Assembly: GCA_963786495.1 (NCBI GenBank)
Contig: CAWAZL010000002.1
Span: 124,001-188,000, forward strand
DNA: 64,000 bases
Direction: 5' to 3'
From: JALZKA01 sp963786495
Lineage (GTDB): Bacteria > Actinomycetota > Thermoleophilia > Solirubrobacterales > 70-9
Shown here: positions 9,615 to 17,229 of the stretch, in pieces
How positions within the stretch are numbered: the stretch's first letter is position 1
Layout of the letters: each line of letters starts with the position of its first letter
Made by a program: the position numbers and the translations under genes
The notes under the pieces: model-generated
Seen by the model: only the letters and a program-made list of their open reading frames with translations
Told to the model about the DNA's origin: nothing
Database searches by the model: none

Positions 9615-10478
9615 CTAGCCCAAGGTGGGGCGCATCTGGCGGAGGCGCTTGACCCGCTCCTCGATGGGAGGATGGGTCGAGAACAGCCCGGCCAGGCCCT
9701 TGCCCGCGAACGGCTTCACGATGTAGAGGGGCTCCGCTGCGGAGTTGACCTGCATCGGGATTTCCTTCGCCGACTCCTCGAGGCGCAGAAGCGCGCTCGC
9801 GAGTGACTCGGGGTTGCCGCAGATGTCGGCGCCCGTCGCGTCGGCGGAGTACTCACGCTGGCGCGAGACGCCGAGCTGGATGAGCGAGGCCGCGATCGGG
9901 GCGAGGATGACCAGCGCCAGCGCGGCGATCAAGCCGAGCGGGCCCGAGTCCTCATCGCCGCCGAACCAGAGCAGCATGTAGCCGAGGTAGGTGATCGAGG
10001 CGCCGATCGCCGCGGCGACGGACTGGAGCAGCACGTCGCGGTTGCGGATGTGCGCAAGCTCATGCGCGACCACGCCGCGAAGCTCGTCCTCGGAGAGGCG
10101 CTTCATGATCCCGGCCGTCACTGCGACCGCCGAGTTCTTCGGGTTGCGGCCGGTCGCGAAGGCGTTCGGCTGCTCCTGCGGGATGACGTAGAGGGACGGC
10201 ATCGGCAGATCGGCGCGGGTGCAGAGCTCGCGGACCATCTGGTAAAGGCCAGGTGCCTGCTCCTCGGTGACCGGCTTCGCGCCGCTCATCTTGATCGCGA
10301 TCTTGTCGGAGAAGAACCACGAGCCGAGGTTGATGACCAGGGCGATGCCCAGGAACAGGGTCGCCATCTCCGGTCCACCAACAGCGAAGCCGATGGCGAC
10401 CAGAAGCCCCATCAGCGTGGCCATCAACAGCGTGGTCCTGAGCGCGGCCGAGAAATTCGACTTACGGGTGGTAGTCAT
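9615..10478 (-). CDS. htpX: HtpX-like M48 membrane metalloprotease
   Basis: A membrane-bound zinc endopeptidase involved in quality control of membrane proteins. The 287-residue product has two N-terminal transmembrane helices (about residues 11-35 and 37-55), then the M48 catalytic site HELAH (His139, Glu140, His143) in GVVAHELAHIRNRD. Two further membrane segments follow, and the third zinc-ligand region is REYSADATGA. Length is usual for HtpX. ATG 10478 was preferred over a longer frame upstream because AAAGGAGA precedes it and the extra N-terminus is hydrophilic and atypical. It is transcribed divergently from the two-component pair. Confidence 0.92.
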   Translation of the reverse strand: MTTTRKSNFSAALRTTLLMATLMGLLVAIGFAVGGPEMATLFLGIALVINLGSWFFSDKIAIKMSGAKPVTEEQAPGLYQMVRELCTRADLPMPSLYVIPQEQPNAFATGRNPKNSAVAVTAGIMKRLSEDELRGVVAHELAHIRNRDVLLQSVAAAIGASITYLGYMLLWFGGDEDSGPLGLIAALALVILAPIAASLIQLGVSRQREYSADATGADICGNPESLASALLRLEESAKEIPMQVNSAAEPLYIVKPFAGKGLAGLFSTHPPIEERVKRLRQMRPTLG

Positions 10479-10618
10479 GGTGAGGTTCGAGTCTCCTTTT
10501 GAATCTCCGATGCCAGGGCGTCCGGCCCAAATCTCAAAGCCATCCATGGCCTTGAATTTCCTACAGGAATCATCGCAGGTGGACGTTTGTTGGACATGAG
10601 GGCCAGTCTTCATTCATC

Positions 10619-10643
10619 CTGGGGTCTAGACCCATGACCCCAG
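10619..10643. promoter_or_regulatory. Inverted repeat upstream of the sensor kinase
   Basis: CTGGGGTC (10619-10626) and GACCCCAG (10636-10643) flank a 9-bp spacer, and the left part also contains the palindrome GGGTCTAGACCC. It lies 17 bp before the kinase ATG in the divergent htpX/kinase region. It could be an operator, a leader hairpin, or a decayed copy of the GGGGTCAGACCCC repeat seen elsewhere in the window. Confidence 0.4.
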
Positions 10644-10660
10644 ATGCCGATATATAGGCG

Positions 10661-11710
10661 ATGAGACGCTCACGCACCCTCATGACGCAGGTCCTGGCAG
10701 TGAACCTGCTGCTGATCGTCGCTGCGGTCGTGGCCGCAACGATCGCGACCAGTCCTCGGTTCGAGCTGTCCTCTACCCCTGAGGCGGGCCTGGTCCTGGG
10801 GCTCGCGGTGGCGCTGACCATCCTGGTGAACGTTTTCCTCCTGCAGCGGAGGATGCGCCCGCTCGAACAGCTCGTCGACGAGATGGACCGCGTCGACCTC
10901 TCGCGGCCGGGCGCCAACCTCTCAGACCCGGCGGGCCTCGGCGAGCCCGAGGAGGTCGAGAGGCTCCACAAGACATTTCGCCGGATGCTCGAGCGCCTGG
11001 AGTCCGAGCGCCGGCGTGCCTCGAGCGCCGCGTTGACGGCCCAGGAGGAGGAGCGCACCCGCATCGCGCGCGATCTCCACGACGAAGTGAACCAGTCGCT
11101 GACCGGCCTCCTCCTGCGTCTGGAGGCGCTGCGCGAGCAGGCGCCGTACGAGCTGGCGAAGGAGATCGACGACACCAAGGCGCTGGCCAACCAGGCGATG
11201 CAGGAGCTCTTGACCCTTGCGCGCCGGCTTCGCCCCACCGCGCTCGACGACCTGGGCCTCAAGGCGGCGCTGGCCGGGAACGTCACGGACCTCGATCGCC
11301 AGAGCGCCCTGGAAGTCACGTTCACCTCGGATGCCTCGACCTATTCCGACCTGTCCGCCGACTCGCAGCTGGTCGTGTATCGCGTGGCACAGGAGGCGCT
11401 CTCGAACGCGGCTCAGCACGCTGAAGCCGAATCCGTGCAAGTCAGCCTGGCTCGCATGGACGGCACCGTCGAGCTGACGGTCACGGATGACGGACGGGGA
11501 TTCACCTTCGATCAAGCGAGCCGTGGGCTGGGCATGGGAGGCATGCGCGAGCGCGCGCTCCTCGTGGGCGGAGACCTGCGAATCGAGTCCCGGCCGGGCG
11601 TCGGCACAAGGGTTCGGCTCCGCGTGCCGATAGAGAACGTGGATGGAAGTGTCCCTCCGGGAAAACCAAGCGCTATCGCGCCCGGCGTCGGTGGAACCGC
11701 CGCGCGCTGA
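10661..11710 (+). CDS. Sensor histidine kinase, NarL-partner type (HisKA_3)
   Basis: A membrane sensor that autophosphorylates and passes phosphate to the regulator encoded next. The 349 residues contain two hydrophobic segments (about 9-30 and 42-61) with only about 12 residues between them, so there is almost no outside sensing domain; it may sense membrane state or act through a partner. A HAMP-like linker follows. The dimerisation/phospho-acceptor motif is RIARDLHDEVNQ (His140). A HATPase_c domain is at about 220-330, with VAQEALSNAAQHA (N box) and DDGRGF (G box). The response regulator starts 4 bp downstream. The ligand is unknown. Confidence 0.9.
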   Translation: MRRSRTLMTQVLAVNLLLIVAAVVAATIATSPRFELSSTPEAGLVLGLAVALTILVNVFLLQRRMRPLEQLVDEMDRVDLSRPGANLSDPAGLGEPEEVERLHKTFRRMLERLESERRRASSAALTAQEEERTRIARDLHDEVNQSLTGLLLRLEALREQAPYELAKEIDDTKALANQAMQELLTLARRLRPTALDDLGLKAALAGNVTDLDRQSALEVTFTSDASTYSDLSADSQLVVYRVAQEALSNAAQHAEAESVQVSLARMDGTVELTVTDDGRGFTFDQASRGLGMGGMRERALLVGGDLRIESRPGVGTRVRLRVPIENVDGSVPPGKPSAIAPGVGGTAAR

Positions 11711-11714
11711 AGCC

Positions 11715-12344
11715 ATGAGAGTTGTGATCGCAGACGACCACGGGATCGTCCGTTCAGGCGTACGGATGCTCCTCGAACGCCAAACTGACATCGAGGTCGT
11801 CGGCGAGGCCGAGAACGGCGCCGACGCCCGCGACCTCGCGATCCGCGAGCGTCCCGACCTGGCGATCCTCGACGTGAAGATGCCGAAGCTCACGGGCCTC
11901 CAGGCAACACGCGAGATCCGCGAGCAGGCACCTGAGGTAGCCGTCCTGATCCTTTCGATGTACGACGACGAGCGCTACCTCTTCGAGGCGCTCAAGGCAG
12001 GGGCCTCCGGGTACGTCCTGAAGGCCCAGGCCGACTCAGACCTGATGGCGGCCGTCCGCGCCGTCGAGAAGGGCGAGCCCTTCCTGACCCCGGCCGCCCA
12101 GCAGGCGCTCATCAAGGACGTCCTTGGCGAAGGCGAGGCTCGCTCGGACGAGCTCACCCCGCGCGAGCAGGAGGTCGTAAAGCTCGTCGCCGAGGCTCAT
12201 ACGAACAAGGAAATCGCCGAGATCCTCCACCTCTCCGAGAAGACAGTCGAGAACCACCGCTCGAATGCGATGAAGAAGCTCGGCATGCGCGACCGCGTGG
12301 AGCTCGTGCGCTACGCGATCCGCAGGGGCCTGATCGAGCCCTAG
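11715..12344 (+). CDS. NarL/FixJ-family response regulator
   Basis: A 209-residue DNA-binding regulator paired with the kinase just upstream. The receiver domain occupies residues 1-120 with acidic residues DD (7-8), phospho-acceptor Asp53 in LAILDVKMPK, and conserved Ser and Lys in LILSMYDDE and GYVLKAQ. A LuxR-type helix-turn-helix is at about 142-205 (ELTPREQEVVKLVAEAHTNK, then SEKTVENHRSNAMKKLG). ATG 11715 is the natural receiver start; an upstream in-frame extension overlaps the kinase tail. Targets cannot be read from the sequence. The sufR gene begins 33 bp after its stop in the same direction, so read-through is possible. Confidence 0.93.
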   Translation: MRVVIADDHGIVRSGVRMLLERQTDIEVVGEAENGADARDLAIRERPDLAILDVKMPKLTGLQATREIREQAPEVAVLILSMYDDERYLFEALKAGASGYVLKAQADSDLMAAVRAVEKGEPFLTPAAQQALIKDVLGEGEARSDELTPREQEVVKLVAEAHTNKEIAEILHLSEKTVENHRSNAMKKLGMRDRVELVRYAIRRGLIEP

Positions 12345-12355
12345 GCAAAACCCAC

Positions 12356-12377
12356 CGCCTCGCTAGGATTTGAGGCG
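12356..12377 (+). promoter_or_regulatory. Inverted repeat overlapping the sufR translation start
   Basis: CGCCTC (12356-12361) and GAGGCG (12372-12377) flank a 10-bp spacer immediately before the sufR ATG. It could mask the ribosome site or be part of an operator for the Rrf2 protein; the evidence is only its position. Confidence 0.35.
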
Positions 12378-12851
12378 ATGCTGTTTTCGACGAAGGCGGA
12401 GTACGGAGTCAGGCTCATGGTCGAGCTTGGACGCCGGACCGACGGCGCCAGCCCCGATGAGTCAACGCCGGTGTCGCTGACAGCGGTCGCCGAGGCGGAG
12501 AACCTTCCGCTCTCGTATCTCGAGCACTTGGTGGCGAAGCTTCGCCAGGCAGGGCTCGTCACATCGGTGCGTGGCGCCCACGGCGGCTACCGCCTGGCTC
12601 GCGACGCATCCGAGATCGCAATGCTCGACGTCGTCCAGGCGCTCGAGGGCCCGATCGCGCCGATGGAGTGTTTTCACACCGAGCGCGAGGGCCGCGTCCT
12701 TTGCTCGCACGAGGTCGATCCCGACCCGTGCGCGACGAAGCTCCTGTGGACGCGCGTCCACGGCGGCGTCACAAAGGCGCTGGCGGGCACCACGCTTGCC
12801 GAACTCGTCAAGTTCTCCGAGGGCCAGCCGGCCACGCTGACCGTCGCCTGA
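12378..12851 (+). CDS. sufR: Rrf2-family Fe-S-responsive regulator of the Suf genes
   Basis: A 157-residue transcription factor of the IscR/Rrf2 family that likely senses Fe-S status and controls the Suf genes that follow. The winged helix occupies residues about 1-80 (STKAEYGVRLMVELG, then VTSVRGAHGGYRLARD, the Rrf2 wing). The three cluster-ligand cysteines are present: MECF, then VLCSH, then DPCATK, with spacings C-x10-C-x8-C, close to the IscR pattern. The symbol is used by position; the protein could equally be called IscR-like. It is first in the sufR-sufC-sufS run, 31 bp ahead of sufC. Confidence 0.85.
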   Translation: MLFSTKAEYGVRLMVELGRRTDGASPDESTPVSLTAVAEAENLPLSYLEHLVAKLRQAGLVTSVRGAHGGYRLARDASEIAMLDVVQALEGPIAPMECFHTEREGRVLCSHEVDPDPCATKLLWTRVHGGVTKALAGTTLAELVKFSEGQPATLTVA

Positions 12852-12882
12852 CCATCCCCCACCACTCACGACTGGAGCTTTC

Positions 12883-13656
12883 ATGGCAGACCTAGAGATT
12901 CGCGACCTGCACGTATCCGCCGAGGACAAGCAGATCCTCAAGGGCGTCGACCTGGAGGTCTCGAAAGGCGAGATCCACGCGCTCATGGGACCGAACGGAT
13001 CCGGCAAGTCAACGCTTGCGAACGCCGTCATGGGCCACCCCGCGCTCGAGGTGACGCAGGGCTCGATCCACTTCAAGGGCGAGGACATCACCGAGGCCGC
13101 GCCCGAGGACCGCTCGCGCATGGGCCTCTTCATGGCGTTCCAGTACCCGGTCGCTATCCCCGGCGTCACCGTGGCCAAGTACCTCCGCATGGCAGTCAAC
13201 GCCCACCGCGACGCGCGCGGCGAGCCCGAGATCAAGCTGAAGGACTTCCGCAAGACCACCGAGGCGGCGATGGAGCTCGTCAACATCCCGCGTGACTTCT
13301 CGAGCCGCTACCTCAACGAGGGATTCTCGGGCGGCGAGAAGAAGCGGATGGAGATCCTCCAGCTCGCCCTGCTCAAGCCCCAGATGGCCGTCCTCGACGA
13401 GACCGACTCAGGCCTCGACATCGACGCCTTGCGTGTTGTCTCGGAAGGCGTGAACACGTTCGCCGGCCCTGAGATGGGCACGCTGATCATCACGCACTAC
13501 CAGCGCATCCTGCACCTGATCGAGCCCAGCAGGGTCCACGTCATGTACCAGGGCCGGATCGTCAAGGAGGGCGGCCCCGAGCTGGTCGCGGAGCTCGAGG
13601 AGAAGGGCTACGCGCCGATCATCGCCGAGGTAGAGGGAGCAGCCGCGGCGGCCTGA
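12883..13656 (+). CDS. sufC: SufC, Fe-S cluster assembly ATPase
   Basis: An ABC-type ATPase of the SufBCD scaffold complex in the cytoplasm. The 257-residue product has Walker A GPNGSGKST, Q-loop AFQYPVAIPG (typical of SufC), signature FSGGEKKRMEILQ, Walker B MAVLDETDSGLD, and H-loop ITHYQR. Its partners SufB and SufD are about 8 kb downstream, on the far side of the sterol-oxidation genes. ATG 12883 is preceded by GGAGC. Intact. Confidence 0.96.
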   Translation: MADLEIRDLHVSAEDKQILKGVDLEVSKGEIHALMGPNGSGKSTLANAVMGHPALEVTQGSIHFKGEDITEAAPEDRSRMGLFMAFQYPVAIPGVTVAKYLRMAVNAHRDARGEPEIKLKDFRKTTEAAMELVNIPRDFSSRYLNEGFSGGEKKRMEILQLALLKPQMAVLDETDSGLDIDALRVVSEGVNTFAGPEMGTLIITHYQRILHLIEPSRVHVMYQGRIVKEGGPELVAELEEKGYAPIIAEVEGAAAAA

Positions 13657-13677
13657 CGCCGCTGGGCGCCACTCGAG

Positions 13678-14925
13678 ATGGCAACGCCCGCCTTAACCGA
13701 CCCGCTCGCGAACGTCCGCGACGCCTTCCCCGCGCTCTCGCGCGAGGTCAACGGCAAGCCGGTCGCATACCTCGACTCCGGCGCGTCCTCACAGCGCGTC
13801 CTGGCCTCGATCCAGGCCGTCGACCGCTACGAGCGTCGTCACCACTCGAACGTCCACCGCGGCTCGCACACGCTCTCGGCCGAGGCGACCGCCGCCTTCG
13901 AAGGCGCGCGCGCCACGGTCGCCGACCACCTGGGCGCTACCGACCGCCGAGAGGTCGTCTTTACCCGCAACGCAACCGAGGCGCTCAACCTCGTGGCCAG
14001 GGCGTGGGGCGACGCGAACGTCGGCGCGGGCGACCGGATCGTGCTCACGGAGATGGAGCACCACTCGAACATCGTGCCGTGGCAGCAACTCGCCGCCCGC
14101 ACCGGCGCCGAGATCGACTGGGTCGGCGTCACCGGCGACGGCCTGCTCGACATGGACGCGCTCGCCGAGGCGCTCTCGCGCGGCCCAAAAGCGCTCGCGG
14201 TCGCACACGTCTCGAACGTGCTCGGCACGCTCAACCCGCTGCCCGAGATCTCGCGCATGGCGCACGACGCCGGCGCGCTCGTGGTCGCCGATGGCGCCCA
14301 GGCCGCGCCGAAGCTTGCGGTCGACGTCGCCGAGCTCGGCGTTGACTTCTACGCGCTGACCGGTCACAAGGCCTACGCGCCGACCGGCATCGGCGCGCTG
14401 TGGGGCCGCCTTGACCTGCTGCAGGGGATGCAGCCGTTCCTGGGCGGGGGCTCGATGATCCGCAAGGTGACCAAGGACGGGACGACCTGGGCCGACGTGC
14501 CGGCCCGCTTCGAAGCCGGGACGCCCGCGATCTCGCAGGCCATCGGCTTGGCGGCAGCGATCCGCTGGCTCGACGGCATCGGCATGGAGCACGTGACGGC
14601 GCATGAGCGCGAGGTCACCGCCTATGCGATGGACCGCCTCGCCGCGGTTCCGGGGCTCACGATCTTCGGCCCGCGCGCCAGTCCCGGCCGGGTCGGCCCC
14701 GTGTCGTTCGAGCTCGAAGGCGTCCACGCGCACGACGTCTCGGAGATCCTCGACCGCCACGGCGTCGCCGTTCGCGCGGGCCACCATTGCGCGCAGCCCT
14801 TGATGGAGCGCCTGGGCGTTTCCGCAACGGCGCGCGCGAGCTTCGGGATCTACACGACGACGGACGAGATCGACCGTCTGGTCGACGGTCTCCTCGACGC
14901 ACGGGCCGTCTTCGGGCTTAGGTGA
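13678..14925 (+). CDS. sufS: SufS, group II cysteine desulfurase
   Basis: A PLP-dependent enzyme that takes sulfur from L-cysteine and passes it, usually through SufU, to SufBCD. The 415 residues show the pyridoxal Lys in the LTGHKAYAPTGIG region (about residue 230), the phosphate-binding TRNATEALNLVARAW, and the active-site Cys in AGHHCAQPLMERLG (about residue 371). The short active-site loop is the SufS type that needs SufU. It starts 21 bp after sufC, and its end meets a long hairpin shared with the converging oxidase gene. SufU is encoded 5 kb further on. Confidence 0.96.
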   Translation: MATPALTDPLANVRDAFPALSREVNGKPVAYLDSGASSQRVLASIQAVDRYERRHHSNVHRGSHTLSAEATAAFEGARATVADHLGATDRREVVFTRNATEALNLVARAWGDANVGAGDRIVLTEMEHHSNIVPWQQLAARTGAEIDWVGVTGDGLLDMDALAEALSRGPKALAVAHVSNVLGTLNPLPEISRMAHDAGALVVADGAQAAPKLAVDVAELGVDFYALTGHKAYAPTGIGALWGRLDLLQGMQPFLGGGSMIRKVTKDGTTWADVPARFEAGTPAISQAIGLAAAIRWLDGIGMEHVTAHEREVTAYAMDRLAAVPGLTIFGPRASPGRVGPVSFELEGVHAHDVSEILDRHGVAVRAGHHCAQPLMERLGVSATARASFGIYTTTDEIDRLVDGLLDARAVFGLR

Positions 14926-14988
14926 TCGAGTCCGGATACGCGTATCCGTGCGCCATCCGTGGGTGCGTGTATTTGGACTCGGTCACCT
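14920..14988. terminator. Bidirectional hairpin between sufS and the cholesterol oxidase
   Basis: An imperfect 14-bp outer inverted repeat (AGGTGATCGAGTCC at 14920-14933; GGACTCGGTCACCT at 14975-14988; one mismatch) encloses a perfect 16-bp palindrome CGGATACGCGTATCCG at 14933-14948. The outer arms cover the ends of both converging genes. It has no U-run, so it may act as a transcription roadblock or mRNA 3' stabiliser rather than a classic terminator. Confidence 0.55.
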
Positions 14989-16735
14989 AGATCAGCCGGT
15001 CGAGGAAGTCGTTGCTGAACACGTGGTGCGGGTCGAACCGCCTGAATGTGCGCTTTGCGCGATCCCAGTCCGCACCGGCTGGGCGGCCCCGGCGAAACGC
15101 ATCAGGGATCCGCCGATCCAGCACGTCGGCGTCCACGAAGTCGGCGTCGGGCCCGTAGGCCCAGCCCTTGGACCACTCCGGGCGCACGGTCGCATAGTCG
15201 CCCTTGAAGGTCCGGAAGATGAACCGCTCCATGTCGCGGTAGAAGGCATACGACCCCTCTGTGCCCGGGAAGGTCAGGAGGTTCACCCAGACCACGGAGT
15301 CTCGATCGCGGTGCGCCGTGTCCGGTGTCGTCGGCGAGAGCACCGGCGCCTCAGCCCCGGGAACGCCGCAGTGGTGCGGGCGATCGATTCCCGAGACCCG
15401 GACCTGGAAGGGACCATTGATCGGATACTCGCCTCGTCCCTGGTATTCGGCAACGAGCGCGGTGTAGAACTCGAAGACCTCGTGAAGGACGCGCTGGACG
15501 CTGCCTCGCTTGGTCACGATCGCGTACCCGGAATCATCGATCCTGAGCGTCGTCGCCTTGATGTAGAGCTGCGTGTTCTTCGCGGGCCCCCATAGGTCGC
15601 GCAGGCCCAGGGCGGTGAGGCCCTGCTCGACGGCCTGGTACTGACCCTCCCCGAACAGAGGCGTCAGCTCAGGTGAGCCCCCAATCGCCAAACCCAGGAG
15701 ATCGTTCAGCTCCTCGGGCAGGTTGTCGGAGAATATGTAGTTGTAGGGCGCGTTGACCGCCTTCGACTCCGCCGGCTTGGTGGGGCTCACATCCCATGTC
15801 TTGAACCACGGCTTGCCCGTGTACGGGAAGAGAATCGACTCGGCGCGGCCAGTCTCGTCCAGGAAGCTCTCGAACGTCCTTCCGCCAGAACCTGGCGAGG
15901 CGAAGAGCTCGGAGGCCGGGATGTCGGTGTAGCTGCGGCAGCGCAGGTTGGTGTTCTCGGCAAGCCTTAGCCACACCTTGACGACGAAGACGCGGCCCAG
16001 GTTCGTCAGGAGCACCTTGCAGAGCGGATCCGAGCGCTTGACCGTCCGCACCACGTAGCGGCCCCTTGCCTCGTTCCAGACGACGACCCGCAAAGCGACC
16101 ACGAGATTAGAAAGCGAGCCGTAAGTTGCCCCGGCGGGGCGCTTCTCGCCGCTCGCGGGCACCGCGGCGCCATGTGCGCCGACGGCCAGGGCCCCGCCCA
16201 CAGTGGGTGCGCCCGTTGCCGGCACCGACGTAAGCCCGAGGCCGTTCGCTTCGGCAAAGGCGAGAAGGGCCTCCATCGTCACGCCCGCCCCAACCTTGGC
16301 CGTCGGCGCGGTTGCAGAGGCAAGCTCGATGCCGTCGAGGCCGGCGGTATCAACCAGAACGATCCGGTCAGCGCAAGCAACCGGCTTGGGAAGGGTGAAC
16401 GGCGACCAGCCGTGCATCGCTCCGCGGGGCCGAAGCCGATAGCCGCTTTCGCACGCCCAGTTGGCGAGTTTCGCGACCTCCCTGCCCGATGCCGGAGCAC
16501 AGGTCCAGACGTCATCCACGACGATCGTTTTCGCCCAGTTCTCGTACCCCTGTTGGTAGAGCTCGATTCCTGCGGGAAAGTCCGGCGGCGCGGGACACCC
16601 GGCCTGCGCGTCGGCTCGGTCCAGCCTGAACGCCGGGACGTAGAGGGACCCAGCAGCGACCGCGGATGCTTGCAGCAGGCGACGGCGCGAAATGCGCGGC
16701 CCCGCGCCGAACTCACCCCCGTGAATCACGAGCAC
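14987..16735 (-). CDS. Cholesterol oxidase class II-like, VAO-type covalent-FAD flavoprotein with Tat signal
   Basis: Predicted secreted flavin oxidase acting on 3-beta-hydroxysteroids or related alcohols. The 582-residue chain starts at GTG 16735 and carries a Tat signal (SRRRLLQAS at about 16-24, then a hydrophobic run). The PCMH-type FAD domain follows. RPRGAMHGWSPF holds His108, corresponding to the His that binds FAD covalently in Brevibacterium sterolicum type II cholesterol oxidase. The segments GAPTVGGALAVGAHGAAVP and NLVVALRVVVWNEARGR match the same family, and the C-terminal half fits the Chol_subst-bind domain. Another VAO oxidase is possible, but the HGW motif and length favour this class. 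It stands inside the split Suf locus and diverges from the SnoaL/GMC pair. Confidence 0.8.
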   Translation of the reverse strand: MLVIHGGEFGAGPRISRRRLLQASAVAAGSLYVPAFRLDRADAQAGCPAPPDFPAGIELYQQGYENWAKTIVVDDVWTCAPASGREVAKLANWACESGYRLRPRGAMHGWSPFTLPKPVACADRIVLVDTAGLDGIELASATAPTAKVGAGVTMEALLAFAEANGLGLTSVPATGAPTVGGALAVGAHGAAVPASGEKRPAGATYGSLSNLVVALRVVVWNEARGRYVVRTVKRSDPLCKVLLTNLGRVFVVKVWLRLAENTNLRCRSYTDIPASELFASPGSGGRTFESFLDETGRAESILFPYTGKPWFKTWDVSPTKPAESKAVNAPYNYIFSDNLPEELNDLLGLAIGGSPELTPLFGEGQYQAVEQGLTALGLRDLWGPAKNTQLYIKATTLRIDDSGYAIVTKRGSVQRVLHEVFEFYTALVAEYQGRGEYPINGPFQVRVSGIDRPHHCGVPGAEAPVLSPTTPDTAHRDRDSVVWVNLLTFPGTEGSYAFYRDMERFIFRTFKGDYATVRPEWSKGWAYGPDADFVDADVLDRRIPDAFRRGRPAGADWDRAKRTFRRFDPHHVFSNDFLDRLI

Positions 16736-16818
16736 GAATCGTAGTTCCGTGGCGCCGATCTTGCGTCAGTCGAAATTGTTGTGCGCTCGCCGCGTTTTGC
16801 GTTTAAGCTGCGCGCGGA

Positions 16819-17229
16819 TTGACCGGGGGTTACGGGAATCTTTTGCGTGACGGTTACGACGCCTGGAACGGCGGCGATCGTTCCTACGTGCTCGACCACC
16901 TCGCGTCCGACGTCGTCTGGGTGACGCCGCCTGACGACCCCGACCAAGGCGTCTTCCGCGGCCACGAGGCGCTCAAGGGTTTCTGGGACCAGTGGCGAGC
17001 TGCGGTCGGCCAGCTCCGCTTCGAGGTAGAGGAGATGACCGAGGTTGGCGACCGGGTCCTTGCAGTCGTCAAGCGCTCAGGTGTCGGGCGACAGTCCGGC
17101 CTCGAAGTCTCAGACACGGTCTGCCAGGTCTATTTCTTCGACGAGGACGGCAAATGCAGCCTGGTCCGCGAGTTCTATGACCGCAAGGCCGCCAACGCGG
17201 CCGTCGGCATCACACAGCCCACGCCTTGA
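16819..17229 (+). CDS. SnoaL-like (NTF2-fold) protein
   Basis: A 136-residue NTF2-like cone-fold protein: the LLRDGYDAWNGGD start, DVVWVTPPDDPDQGVFRGHE and the VREFYDR end are characteristic. Members act as small isomerases, cyclases or binding proteins for hydrophobic rings (ketosteroid isomerase has this fold). Its stop TGA overlaps the TTG start of the GMC oxidoreductase, and a class II cholesterol oxidase gene diverges 83 bp upstream, so a role in sterol or terpenoid turnover is a reasonable inference. The TTG start at 16819 is the only candidate that keeps the first helix. Confidence 0.75.
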   Translation: MTGGYGNLLRDGYDAWNGGDRSYVLDHLASDVVWVTPPDDPDQGVFRGHEALKGFWDQWRAAVGQLRFEVEEMTEVGDRVLAVVKRSGVGRQSGLEVSDTVCQVYFFDEDGKCSLVREFYDRKAANAAVGITQPTP

